From assembly GCA_023129715.1 (NCBI GenBank), contig JAGMBO010000107.1:1-46111 (forward strand): a stretch of 46,111 nucleotides of DNA, in the 5' to 3' direction. Position numbers and translations under genes: made by a program. Of the stretch, positions 31,578-40,406 are shown one piece after another. This stretch comes from Candidatus Eiseniibacteriota bacterium (GTDB lineage Bacteria > Eisenbacteria > RBG-16-71-46 > CAIMUX01 > WJJG01). The stretch's first letter is position 1. Every line of letters starts with the position of its first letter. The notes beneath the pieces are model-generated. The model searched no databases. It worked only from the letters and a program-made list of their open reading frames with translations, and was not told the origin of the DNA.

Positions 31578-33861
31578 CGCCGCAAATGTGATCATCCCGC
31601 AGACGCGTGCGTTCGCCGTCGGCCGGCCCGAGGTGGTCCACATCACGGGAGTCGATGTCGATGTGATGATCGCCGGCCAGACGGCCACGACAACGATGGA
31701 CATCCACCTGCAGAATCCTTGCGCGGGCTGGATGGAGGCCGAACTGATCGTGCCGGTTCCGGACGGCGCTATCGTCCGGGGCTTCGCCTTCGCAGGACCG
31801 GCCCAGGAGCCGGTCGCTAGAGTGCTGCCCGAGGACGAGGCCCGCAGAATCTATGACGGCCTGGTTGCCAGGATCCGTGATCCGGCCCTGCTCGAGTTTC
31901 TCGGGTACAACCTCGTGCGCTCGAGCGTCTTTCCGGTGGAGGCGGGGGGAACGCAACAGGTCCGGCTGATCTACGAGCATCTGCTCCCCCGCGACGGAGC
32001 GCGCATCGACTACAGCCTCCCGCGAACCGAAGCACTCGACTATGGGGTGCCCTGGTCGATCGAGGTCTACCTGCGATGCTCCCAGGCGGTTTCGACCGCC
32101 TACTCGCCGAGCCACGAAATCGAGACCCAACGCCTGGCCGCGGGAGACATCATCGTTCGCTTGGCCCCAGGCGCCGGTTTGGAGCCGGGCCCCTTCCGCC
32201 TCTCCTTCCTATTGGAAGAGAGTGCCGTGACCGCCTCTCTCTTTGCCTACCCCGATCTGAAAGGGGATGGAGGCTACTTTCTCCTGCTGGCAGGCACACC
32301 CGCGGCGGCCGATGCACGCAGCACCGCCGGCAACGCCGGCAACGTTCAGACGGTCAAGCGCGAGGTGATCATCGTGCTCGACCGTTCGGGCAGCATGGGC
32401 GGCGAGAAGCTCGAACAGGCGCGCCAGGCTGCCCTGCAAGTCATCTCGGCTCTCGAAGATGGAGAGACCTTCAACTTGATCGTCTACAACGAGGGGGTGG
32501 ATCTCTTCGCACCCGCGCCCGTCGTGAGAGGCGCATCGAGCCTGCGGCGGGCGGCGGAGTATCTCGCGAGCCTGCGGGCGAGTGGCGGCACCAATATCCA
32601 CGAGGCGCTCCTGGTGGCCCTCAATCAGAAGTCCACAGAGGGGAAGCTGCCGATCGTGTTGTTTCTCACCGATGGTCTGCCGACGATCGGTCAGACCTCG
32701 GAGCATGTGATCCGCACGGCGGTCCGAGAGCGGAATCCCCAGGGGCGGCGGATCTTTACCTTCGGTGTCGGCGTCGATGTCAACGCGCCGCTGCTCGATG
32801 CGATCGCCTCCGGCACCCGCGCTCGTCCGACCTACGTGCTTCCCGGCGAGGATATCGAGGTCAAGGTCGCCCGGCAGTTCCAGTGCCTGGCCGGACCGAT
32901 CCTCGCAGCTCCCGAGATCCACTTCACGGGATTGGATGGCGCCTCCGCGCGCAGCCGGGTGCGCGATGTGATCCCGACGCCGCTTCCCGATCTGTTTGCC
33001 GGTGACCAACTCGTGCTGCTGGGACGCTACACCGGTGAGGAACCCCTCGAGTTCGAGCTGACGGGCGACTTACTCGGTGAGCCCAAGGCGTTCCGCTACT
33101 GCTTCGAGATGGGCAAGGCGAGCACGAGGAACGCCTTCGTGCCCCGGCTGTGGGCGAGCAGGCGGATCGCTGCGTTGGTCGATGCCATCCGTCAAGCGGG
33201 GGACGGCCGCGCGACCGGCCATGCCGATGCGCGCCCGGCGGCGGATCCGCGTCTGAGGGAACTCGTCGACGAGATCATCGCGCTCTCGACCGAGTTCGGC
33301 ATTCTGACTGAGTACACCGCCTTTCTGGCCGAGGAGGGAACCGATCTCAGCGCCCGCAATGAGCTCCTCGCCCGGGCGGCGCGGAATCTCAGGCAGCGAG
33401 CGGTGGCCGTGCGATCGGGCAAGGGCGCCGTGGGCCAGAGCCTGAACATCCAGACGCAGATCAACCAGAAGACCCTCAACTACAAGAATAGCTTCGTTTA
33501 CCTGGATGAGGCACCTGCCTTTGAGGGCGGTGGAATTCAGCGGAATACGCCCCCCACCTCCGGGAGTAGTACCGGCAGACAGTTGCCGGAGGGTGTCACG
33601 AGCGTCTCCTTCGGCTCCATCCAGCAGGTCAACGACCGGACGTTCTTCAAGAGGCAGGGACAATGGGTCGACAGTCGGATCATCACGAACCAAGGCGTGG
33701 TCGCACCCACCCGAACCATCGAATTCGGGAGCGGGGAATTCCACCAGTTGGCGCTCAGGCTGGTGCAAGAGGGCCGGCAGGGAACGATTGCCCTTCAGGG
33801 CGACATCCTGCTCGAGGTCGATGGCCAGCGGATCCTGGTAAGGGCCCCGGCCGGGAATTGA
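31387..33861 (+). CDS. Secreted VIT and VWA domain protein
   Basis: 824 residues. ATG 31387 follows GGAGGG with 5 nt spacing. Signal peptide at 1-30 (IVFAAAAVTAIAIPIAASAGA). VIT (inter-alpha-trypsin-like) domain at about 80-270, with QNPCAGWMEAELIVPVPDGA, LPEDEARRIYDGLVA and QQVRLIYEH. VWA domain at about 325-500, with a complete metal-ion-dependent adhesion site: D332-R-S334-G-S336, T402 (SGGTNIHEALL) and D429 (FLTDGLPT). A C-terminal beta region of about 300 residues is unassigned. Bacterial VIT-VWA proteins are envelope or secreted proteins thought to mediate adhesion or protein assembly. It is followed 50 nt later by another VWA gene and then by a two-component system. Its 5' end was copied to 27963-28244. 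Confidence 0.92.
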   Translation: MLRSHARRGIVFAAAAVTAIAIPIAASAGAQVSRPAARPTEVLTGRLPAGAINAFSSRAPARPFAANVIIPQTRAFAVGRPEVVHITGVDVDVMIAGQTATTTMDIHLQNPCAGWMEAELIVPVPDGAIVRGFAFAGPAQEPVARVLPEDEARRIYDGLVARIRDPALLEFLGYNLVRSSVFPVEAGGTQQVRLIYEHLLPRDGARIDYSLPRTEALDYGVPWSIEVYLRCSQAVSTAYSPSHEIETQRLAAGDIIVRLAPGAGLEPGPFRLSFLLEESAVTASLFAYPDLKGDGGYFLLLAGTPAAADARSTAGNAGNVQTVKREVIIVLDRSGSMGGEKLEQARQAALQVISALEDGETFNLIVYNEGVDLFAPAPVVRGASSLRRAAEYLASLRASGGTNIHEALLVALNQKSTEGKLPIVLFLTDGLPTIGQTSEHVIRTAVRERNPQGRRIFTFGVGVDVNAPLLDAIASGTRARPTYVLPGEDIEVKVARQFQCLAGPILAAPEIHFTGLDGASARSRVRDVIPTPLPDLFAGDQLVLLGRYTGEEPLEFELTGDLLGEPKAFRYCFEMGKASTRNAFVPRLWASRRIAALVDAIRQAGDGRATGHADARPAADPRLRELVDEIIALSTEFGILTEYTAFLAEEGTDLSARNELLARAARNLRQRAVAVRSGKGAVGQSLNIQTQINQKTLNYKNSFVYLDEAPAFEGGGIQRNTPPTSGSSTGRQLPEGVTSVSFGSIQQVNDRTFFKRQGQWVDSRIITNQGVVAPTRTIEFGSGEFHQLALRLVQEGRQGTIALQGDILLEVDGQRILVRAPAGN

Positions 33862-33911
33862 GTCCGTGCTCGCCGGTCCGGAAAACAACGACAGAGAGAG
33901 GAGTGCAAGCA

Positions 33912-35105
33912 ATGACCACGATCAACGGAACTACAATGGGGTCCACAGCGCAGATGGCGCTGGGAGCAACGACATCGAAGGCCGCCACGCGGGGGCTGAT
34001 CCTCCTCGCCCTCCTGCTCATCATCCCGGCGGCGGGGGCCACGCAGGAAGAGACCCCGCGGATCCAGATCGCGATCCTGATCGACACGTCGGGCAGCATG
34101 TCGGGTCTGATCAACCAGGCCAAGACGCAGCTCTGGAAGGTCGTCAACGAATTCGCCACCGCTGAGCGCGACGGCCTGCGTCCCGAACTCGAAGTCGCTC
34201 TCTACGAGTATGGCAAGAGCAGTCTCTCGGGCGAGGAAGGTTACATCCGGATGATCCTCCCCCTGACGACCGATCTGGATGCCGTCTCGGAAGAGCTCTT
34301 CGTCCTGACGACGAATGGGGGAGACGAGTATTGCGGATGGGTGATTCAGGATGCGGTGACGGATCTCGCCTGGAGCCGGTCGCACAACGATCTGAAAGCC
34401 ATCTTCATCGCCGGCAACGAACCCTTCACTCAGGGCGGTGTTGATTTTCGGGAGTCGTGCAGGGCCTCGATCGCCAGAGGCATCGTTGTAAACACTATCC
34501 ATTGTGGATCATACGAAGATGGGCGTTCGGGGTTGTGGGAGGAGGGGGCCCGCCTGGCCGACGGGAAGTACATGAACATCGATCATGATCGGGACCTGGT
34601 TCATATCGACGCGCCGCAGGATGCCGAAATCGCCCGGCTGGGCGCGGAACTGAATACGACCTACGTTCCTTACGGCGCGTCCGGGGATGCCAGCGCGTCG
34701 AGACAGGAGGCCCAGGACACCAATGCAATGGCCGCGGCTCCCGCGGCGGCGGCGCAACGTACGCTCTTCAAGGCCTCGGTGCACTACAAGAACGCAGAGT
34801 GGGACCTGGTCGATGCCGTCAAGGGGGGACAGATCGATCTCGAGGAACTCAAGGATCTCGACGACGAGGCCCTTCCCGAGGAGCTGCGCGAGATGACGCC
34901 CGAGGAGCGCCTCGCCTGCATCGAGGAAAACAGCCGCAAGAGAACCGCGATTCAGGATGAGATCACCCGGCTCAACGAAGAGCGCAAGCAGTATGTGGCC
35001 GAGAAGATGCGCGAATTGGGCGAAGATGGAACCAGCACGTTGGACGAGGCGATGATTACGGCCATTCGCGAGCAGGCCGAGGCCCGCAAGTTCGTATTCA
35101 AGTAG
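33912..35105 (+). CDS. Secreted VWA domain protein with C-terminal coiled coil
   Basis: 397 residues. ATG 33912 follows AGAGGAG with 7 nt spacing. A long signal or anchor segment is at 25-43 (AATRGLILLALLLIIPAAGA). VWA domain at about 50-235, with D58-T-S60-G-S62 (LIDTSGSMSG), the TTNGGDEYCGW loop and AIFIAGNEPFTQGGVDF. A low-complexity Ala-rich link at about 272-288 is followed by a charged helical region (about 310-397: LEELKDLDDEALPEELREM, RLNEERKQYVAEKMRELGED), probably a coiled coil. The unusual DEYCG segment after the VWA threonine loop is seen in VWA proteins of unknown role. The 50-nt spacing from the VIT-VWA gene suggests one transcript. Confidence 0.88.
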   Translation: MTTINGTTMGSTAQMALGATTSKAATRGLILLALLLIIPAAGATQEETPRIQIAILIDTSGSMSGLINQAKTQLWKVVNEFATAERDGLRPELEVALYEYGKSSLSGEEGYIRMILPLTTDLDAVSEELFVLTTNGGDEYCGWVIQDAVTDLAWSRSHNDLKAIFIAGNEPFTQGGVDFRESCRASIARGIVVNTIHCGSYEDGRSGLWEEGARLADGKYMNIDHDRDLVHIDAPQDAEIARLGAELNTTYVPYGASGDASASRQEAQDTNAMAAAPAAAAQRTLFKASVHYKNAEWDLVDAVKGGQIDLEELKDLDDEALPEELREMTPEERLACIEENSRKRTAIQDEITRLNEERKQYVAEKMRELGEDGTSTLDEAMITAIREQAEARKFVFK

Positions 35106-35202
35106 ACGCGACGGACCGCGCGAGAGGTAGCGGAGGCCGACGCGTCGCTGTGGTAGAGTACCGGCGAGCGGACCTCAGGCATCGATGCCGAAGGGGATTC
35201 CG

Positions 35203-35913
35203 ATGAGTAGACCGTACATCCTGGTCGTCGAGGACGATGTCCCCATCCGGCGCGGCATCGTCGATGCCCTCCGCTTCGCCGGCTACGATCCCTTGGAAGC
35301 CGACAACGGCGAGGATGGCCTTGAGCTGGCGGTGAGAACCGACTGCGACCTCGTGCTTCTCGATCTCGTGCTGCCGCGGCGGCAAGGCCTCGATGTCCTC
35401 GAGTCGATCCGCCGCGACCGGCCGGTCCTGCCGGTCATCATCCTCACCGCCAGGGGGGGCGAAGACGACCGGGTCAAGGGCCTGCGACTCGGCGCCGATG
35501 ACTACGTGGTCAAGCCGTTCAGCATCAAGGAGCTGCTGGCGCGCGTGGAGGCGGTGCTCCGGCGGTCGCCGGCACGGCCCTCCGATGTGACCCGCGTCGG
35601 CATTCCCGGTGGGTACGCCGATCTCGAACGGCGCGAGATCCGCTTCGAGGACGGGGGGCGTACGCCTCTCTCCGAGCGGGAAGTCGAGCTGCTGCGCTAC
35701 CTCGCCCGCAACTCCCGTCGCGCGATCTCCCGTGAGGAGCTGCTCGCGCACGTCTGGCGTCTCAATCCCAAGACCGTGGGCGAGACGCGTACCATCGACA
35801 TGCATGTGGCCCGGCTCCGCGAGAAGCTGCGCGACGACTCGGCTGCGCCGGCGATCATCGCCACGGTGCGCGGCAAGGGGTATCTATTCTCCGGCGAGGA
35901 AGGCGCACCGTGA
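35203..35913 (+). CDS. OmpR/PhoB family response regulator
   Basis: 236 residues. Receiver domain with acidic pair Glu10/Asp11/Asp12, phospho-acceptor Asp54 (VLLDLVLP), Thr82 (IILTA) and Lys104 (YVVKPF). Winged-helix DNA-binding domain at about 135-230 (LSEREVELLRYLARNSRRAI, THIDMHV-like TIDMHVARLREKL, TVRGKGYLF). ATG 35203 is preferred to 35185, since AAGGGG lies 6 nt upstream. It overlaps the histidine kinase gene by 4 nt (GTGA), so the two are translationally coupled. It probably controls the adjacent VWA genes or envelope functions; the target is inferred from position only. Confidence 0.95.
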   Translation: MSRPYILVVEDDVPIRRGIVDALRFAGYDPLEADNGEDGLELAVRTDCDLVLLDLVLPRRQGLDVLESIRRDRPVLPVIILTARGGEDDRVKGLRLGADDYVVKPFSIKELLARVEAVLRRSPARPSDVTRVGIPGGYADLERREIRFEDGGRTPLSEREVELLRYLARNSRRAISREELLAHVWRLNPKTVGETRTIDMHVARLREKLRDDSAAPAIIATVRGKGYLFSGEEGAP

Positions 35914-37724
35914 GGCGTCCCTGGCTGACATGGGCGATCTTCGGCGTCTGTCTGGCCGTCCTCCTCTTGGCGATGGGCTGGGTGACGCAACTGACCCTGC
36001 GACTCGATCGGGAACGCGCTGCCGCCGGGCGCCGGGCGGTGACCGAAGAGAGCATCCGGCTCGCCCTGTGGCGCATGGATTCCGGACTCGCCACGCTCAT
36101 CGCACGCGAGAGCGCGCGGCCCTACTTCGACTACAGCTCGTTCTACCCGGCCGAACGCGCCTATGCGCGCATGTTCGCTCCCCTGCGGGCGGGAGAGGTT
36201 CTGATCCCGTCACTCCTGCTGACCCAGGATCCGCCGCACATCCGTCTCCATTTCCAGCTCCATCCCGACGGAGCCCTGTCTTCGCCTCAGGTGCCGCGCG
36301 GGAGCCTGCGCGACCTTGCCGAGATCCGGTTCACGACTTCTGCACAGATCGGGGAGAGCAGCGAATTACTCGCAGAACTCGAGCCACATCTCGCCCCCGA
36401 CGCCTTCGACGGACTTCCCGAGATCACCGAGCTGGACCCTCTTCTCCTGACCCGCATCACGCCGCCGTCCGAGATCGGGGAGAACGAGAGCCCCGATTGG
36501 CCACGCCGGCAGGAAGAGAGTGATGCACAGCAGGTGCGCAGCGCCGCGGAGTGGCAGATGCGCGCACTGATCTCCAAGCAGGCGAGTGCCCAGAATATCC
36601 TCAACAAGGCCGTCTCCAGCCTGCCCTTCGAGGCGCTCGACTACTCCGGGGAAACCGGCACGATCCGCGAAGGGCTGATGACGCCGCTCTGGATCGGCGA
36701 CCTGCTCGTCCTGGCCCGCCGCATCGTCGTTGACGGAGCTGAGTACATTCAGGGATGTTGGCTCGATTGGTCCTCGATCAAGAGCTGGTTGCTCCCCGGC
36801 GTGCGCGATCTGTTCCCGGAGGCGGATCTGATGCCGGTGGGGCCCACGGGCGACGAGGGGCAGGGCCACCGGTTGGCCTCCCTGCCGGCCGGATTCGTTC
36901 CGGGGCCGGTCTCCCTGACGCCCGCGGCAGAGGCTTCACCACTGCGCATCTCCCTGCTGATCGCCTGGATCTGCGCCATCCTGGCCGGCGTGGCGGCGGC
37001 CGTCTTGCTCCGCGGCACCGTGTCGCTTGGTGAGCGGCGGGCGGCATTTGTCTCCGCGGTCACGCACGAATTGCGGACACCGCTGACGACTCTGCGGATG
37101 TACGCCGAGATGCTGGCCGGCGGAATGCTTGCCGATGAGGGCAAGCGTCAGGAATACCTCGACACCCTTAGCCGGGAGGCGGAGCGGCTGGGGCACCTGG
37201 TCGAGAACGTACTGGCCTACGCACGTCTGGAGAAGGGCAGTCCGGGGGAACGCAGCGAGACGCTGACCATTGCGAGCGTCGTCGACCGGGTCCGCGAGAG
37301 ACTCGCCGCTCGGGCCGAGCAGGCCGGCATGTCACTGGTCGTCGAAGCTTCCCAGGATGAACTGACCACGTCGGTTCATACGGATCCCTCCGCCGTCGAG
37401 CAGATCCTGTTCAATCTCGTCGACAATGCCTGCAAGTATGCCTCGCGGGCGGAGGATGATCGCATCCATCTCCAAATCGGGGTCAGGGAGCGGTACGTGC
37501 ATGCGCGCGTGCGGGATCATGGTCCCGGGATCCCGCCCGGCGACGCCCGCCGTCTCTTCCGCCCGTTCTCGAAGTCGGCGCGCGATGCGGCGAACTCGGC
37601 TCCCGGTGTCGGCCTGGGGCTGGCCCTCAGCCGGCGTCTGGCGCGGAAGATGAAGGGCGATCTGTTCATCGACAAGGATGTCCGGGACGGGGCGTGCTTT
37701 GTCCTGACGATGCGTAGGGCGTAA
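35910..37724 (+). CDS. Membrane sensor histidine kinase
   Basis: 604 residues, GTG start overlapping the regulator stop. TM1 at about 8-29 and TM2 at about 347-367 (ISLLIAWICAILAGVAAAVLL) enclose a large, about 315-residue, extracytoplasmic sensor region with no recognised domain. HisKA with His386 (FVSAVTHELRTPLTTLRMY). HATPase_c with N box Asn506 (FNLVDNACKYAS), G1 DHGPGIP (536-542) and G2 GVGLGLAL (566-573). No HAMP domain is evident. It phosphorylates the regulator encoded directly upstream. The large periplasmic region suggests detection of an envelope or extracellular signal. Confidence 0.95.
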   Translation: MRRPWLTWAIFGVCLAVLLLAMGWVTQLTLRLDRERAAAGRRAVTEESIRLALWRMDSGLATLIARESARPYFDYSSFYPAERAYARMFAPLRAGEVLIPSLLLTQDPPHIRLHFQLHPDGALSSPQVPRGSLRDLAEIRFTTSAQIGESSELLAELEPHLAPDAFDGLPEITELDPLLLTRITPPSEIGENESPDWPRRQEESDAQQVRSAAEWQMRALISKQASAQNILNKAVSSLPFEALDYSGETGTIREGLMTPLWIGDLLVLARRIVVDGAEYIQGCWLDWSSIKSWLLPGVRDLFPEADLMPVGPTGDEGQGHRLASLPAGFVPGPVSLTPAAEASPLRISLLIAWICAILAGVAAAVLLRGTVSLGERRAAFVSAVTHELRTPLTTLRMYAEMLAGGMLADEGKRQEYLDTLSREAERLGHLVENVLAYARLEKGSPGERSETLTIASVVDRVRERLAARAEQAGMSLVVEASQDELTTSVHTDPSAVEQILFNLVDNACKYASRAEDDRIHLQIGVRERYVHARVRDHGPGIPPGDARRLFRPFSKSARDAANSAPGVGLGLALSRRLARKMKGDLFIDKDVRDGACFVLTMRRA

Positions 37725-37757
37725 GCGCGGCGGCGTGTCGGTTTGCCTGGCGCGGGA

Positions 37758-38480
37758 TCACCCGATTCCCAACCACCCGAACAACTCCCCCAGACCCATG
37801 CCGTAGACGTTGGCGAGCATGTGGGCGATGACCGCGGGAATCAGGCTACCCGAGGACTCGCGGAAATAGCCGGCGATCAGCCCGAGGGCGAAGGTGCTGC
37901 AGAGGATCTGGATACCCTGGATGGTGTCGATACCCATGACCAGCAGGGGAATGTGCATGGCCGAGAAGTAGACGGCACCTGTCAAGACCGGGACGCTCAA
38001 GTTCAGGCGCCCGATGTGGAGGCCATGATTCCGCAGCGGGTCGACAATGGTCTGTACAAGCCCGCGGGCAACGACCTCCTCGAGCGTACTGGCCACGATC
38101 AGCACGCCGATCAGCGTCTGCCACCAGGTGAAATCCGCCGCGAAGTGATCCGGCCCCGGCTTGGGGAAGGGCAGGAAGGCGAGCGAGATGAGCAGCTCGG
38201 CGGCGAGCACGATCAGAGCCACTCGCACGAAACGCCATTGACTGCCTCTTTGGAATCCGAAGCGGCGGAGGTTTCCTCGCCCGATGATCAACATGATCAG
38301 AACGGCGACGATCCCCATCGTGATCTGGAAGGTCAAGGTCGAGAGCCACGGGTCAACATCCGGGCCGGACTGCAGCAGTCTGTCGGGCAGTCGGGAGACC
38401 GGTCCCGCGATGGCGAAGACGACCAGCCCCAGAAGAAACCCAAGCGGTACCCGCAACCAGGTTCTTGCACTCGTACTCAT
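37758..38480 (-). CDS. CPBP family intramembrane metalloprotease
   Basis: 240 residues with about seven membrane helices. The CPBP/ABI motifs are present: EExxxR (TLEEVVARGLVQTIVD), FSAMHIPLLVMG and AHMLANVYG. These form the Glu/His catalytic site of the Rce1-like intramembrane proteases. Substrates in bacteria are mostly unknown; roles in bacteriocin immunity and prenyl-protein processing are known for relatives. ATG 38480 follows GAGGAG with 8 nt spacing. It lies convergent to the histidine kinase gene (33 bp) and downstream of the redox operon on the same strand, separated by 156 bp. Confidence 0.88.
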   Translation of the reverse strand: MSTSARTWLRVPLGFLLGLVVFAIAGPVSRLPDRLLQSGPDVDPWLSTLTFQITMGIVAVLIMLIIGRGNLRRFGFQRGSQWRFVRVALIVLAAELLISLAFLPFPKPGPDHFAADFTWWQTLIGVLIVASTLEEVVARGLVQTIVDPLRNHGLHIGRLNLSVPVLTGAVYFSAMHIPLLVMGIDTIQGIQILCSTFALGLIAGYFRESSGSLIPAVIAHMLANVYGMGLGELFGWLGIG

Positions 38481-38636
38481 GCCCGCAGCTCCTCTCTAGT
38501 CCCAAGACAAGCGTCTCTCACCGCTCGTGATTCCCGGATGCCCGGCCGGCAATCGCAGGTCGCGCGAGCGGTCGTGTGCGGGGCGGCGGAGAACCACCGG
38601 GCCCGCGGGGCGGCCCCTCGACAAACCGCCGACACG

Positions 38637-40397
38637 CTACAACCCCACTGTGAATCCCACCCCGACCATCTGCGCCTCCCGGAAGTTGGGCGGCAGCGCT
38701 CCATGGACAAGCTTCAGCAGAACCGCCGTGCGCGTATCGCGATCGACATACCAATTCCAGGAGAGCTCGAGGATTTGCTCGTCCTCGTCTCGCTCCAGGT
38801 CCCGATACCAGCGGTAGCGGACCTGCAGGTCGAGTGGGCGCAGCAAAGGGGCGAGGGCGACGACTTCGACATCCAGGCGCTTCCGGTCATCCAGGTCGGG
38901 ACCCGTGTGCCGCACGCGGTGGAGGTAGGTGTAGCCGACGCGCACCGTGGGAGGCAAGAAGCCGCGCGGCATCTCGATCGCCTGGTGCCAGGCGAGCAGC
39001 GGCCAGTCGAGCAATGGCAAGGAGAAGGTCACGGCGGGACCGAGCGTGTAGTCGACTACCCGGAAGTCCTGATCGCTCTCGAATCCGGCTGGGGAGAGCT
39101 GGAATCCGATGGCATGGACATGCCGGCGGGCCCACCGGGGCGTGGGTAATGTGTAGAGCTTCAACCATGAGAGGGCCAGCTCGAGATCGAGGGCATTGTG
39201 AGCCTTGCGCGCCCGGCGGTCGACGGCGAGCATGCCGGTTGCGTTCACCCGGCAGCGGATGGCATCAGCGAACAGGCGCTGCCGGAGAACGGGAAAGTCG
39301 AACTGTGCCTGGAAATCGACGCCCACCCGGTCCTCTTCGTCCTCGAGAGTGCGCAGATCGAGGCTGCCCGATACATGTCGGTCGACGAAGCGGACAAAGC
39401 GCACGAAGCCTCCGGCCGGTTCAGAGAGAGCGTCTTCGGCGCGCTGAACCACGATCTTGCCCGGCGGATGTTCCGGCATGGCCAAGAAGAGCGTATAGGA
39501 GCAGTCGGGATCGAGTCGGGCGTAGAGCACTGCTCCTGTTGTGTGATCCGGCGCGTCTCCCACGCCCCGCCAAACAATCTCATCGATGGGGACGATCGTC
39601 TCGGGATCACAGTCCGAGCGCAACTCGTAGTTGGACACATCGATGACGGCCTCGCGCGGCAGCTCAATGCGCCGGCCGGATGACGCGCGAAAGGCAACCT
39701 GGATGTCGTAGTTGAAGCGCACGCTTGCCGGCCGATCGGCAGGCGTCCGCTCCAGTGTCGCCGTCGAACCGGCGAGCGACGAGACGGCGCCATGCGCCGG
39801 GGCGATTCGCAGGATGGGGGTGCCGAGCAGTTGGTCGAGCGGCGGAGTGGATGACAAGGTGAGCAGCAAGGCGGGGAAGAGAGCGAGCGACAGGACAAGC
39901 GACAGAGCAAGCAGCAGGGCGGCAAGGAGGGCCGGCAGTCTGATCAATCCCCGCCGCGCTTCGGGCGGTGCCGGTGGGGGCTTGGCGCGCAGACCCTGCG
40001 ACGCCGATAGGGGCGTATCACGTGGACCCTGCGACACCGATGGGGGCATATCACGCGGACCCTGCGGCGCCGATGGGGGCTTGGTGCGCGGGTCCTCCGG
40101 CAGGGGCATTACCCGTTCCGCGACCCAGTCGCGCAACGAACGCATCTTGCGGTTCCAGCGCAGGAAGACGCGCGGTGAGAGCTCATCGATGCGGTAGCCC
40201 TCCTGGCGGAAGACCTCCTCGAGTGATGCGACCAGCGCCTCCTTCCAGAACGAGGACCACTGCGCGGGAGAAGAGCCGGGCAGCAGTCCGCCTAGCTGCA
40301 GATCGAGGAACTCTTCGAGGGTCGGAAGCGGGGGAGCGCGACGGATCACACGGAAGATCGCTTCATGAAGAAGCTCGGTGACACGGGCACGGGTCAT
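38637..40397 (-). CDS. Membrane protein of unknown function, last gene of the redox operon
   Basis: 586 residues, not recognised. Residues 1-95 are soluble and helical (TRARVTELLHEAIFRVIRR, SSFWKEALVASLEEVFRQEG). A Pro/Ser/Gln-rich linker at about 97-140 has three copies of an 11-residue repeat (GPRDMPPSVSQ-type). One strong membrane segment follows (PALLAALLLALSLVLSLALF). The remaining about 390 residues are beta-rich, with aromatic strands (RVGYTYLHRVRH, LDLQVRYRWYRDLERD, QILELSWNWYVDR), ending VGVGFTVGL. That end resembles an outer-membrane-style barrel, but the preceding helix argues for an inner-membrane anchor. ATG 40397 follows GAGG with 7 nt spacing and lies 9 nt after the MauE-like gene, so it is co-transcribed with two thiol-redox genes. 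Confidence 0.75.
   Translation of the reverse strand: MTRARVTELLHEAIFRVIRRAPPLPTLEEFLDLQLGGLLPGSSPAQWSSFWKEALVASLEEVFRQEGYRIDELSPRVFLRWNRKMRSLRDWVAERVMPLPEDPRTKPPSAPQGPRDMPPSVSQGPRDTPLSASQGLRAKPPPAPPEARRGLIRLPALLAALLLALSLVLSLALFPALLLTLSSTPPLDQLLGTPILRIAPAHGAVSSLAGSTATLERTPADRPASVRFNYDIQVAFRASSGRRIELPREAVIDVSNYELRSDCDPETIVPIDEIVWRGVGDAPDHTTGAVLYARLDPDCSYTLFLAMPEHPPGKIVVQRAEDALSEPAGGFVRFVRFVDRHVSGSLDLRTLEDEEDRVGVDFQAQFDFPVLRQRLFADAIRCRVNATGMLAVDRRARKAHNALDLELALSWLKLYTLPTPRWARRHVHAIGFQLSPAGFESDQDFRVVDYTLGPAVTFSLPLLDWPLLAWHQAIEMPRGFLPPTVRVGYTYLHRVRHTGPDLDDRKRLDVEVVALAPLLRPLDLQVRYRWYRDLERDEDEQILELSWNWYVDRDTRTAVLLKLVHGALPPNFREAQMVGVGFTVGL
39981..40105. repeat. 33-bp in-frame coding repeats
   Basis: Units start at 39981, 40014, 40047 and 40080 (the last partial). 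They share GGACCCTGCG-C-CCGATGGGGG. They encode the repeated 11-residue linker of the protein at 38637-40397. Confidence 0.85.
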
Positions 40398-40406
40398 TAC
40401 TGGACC

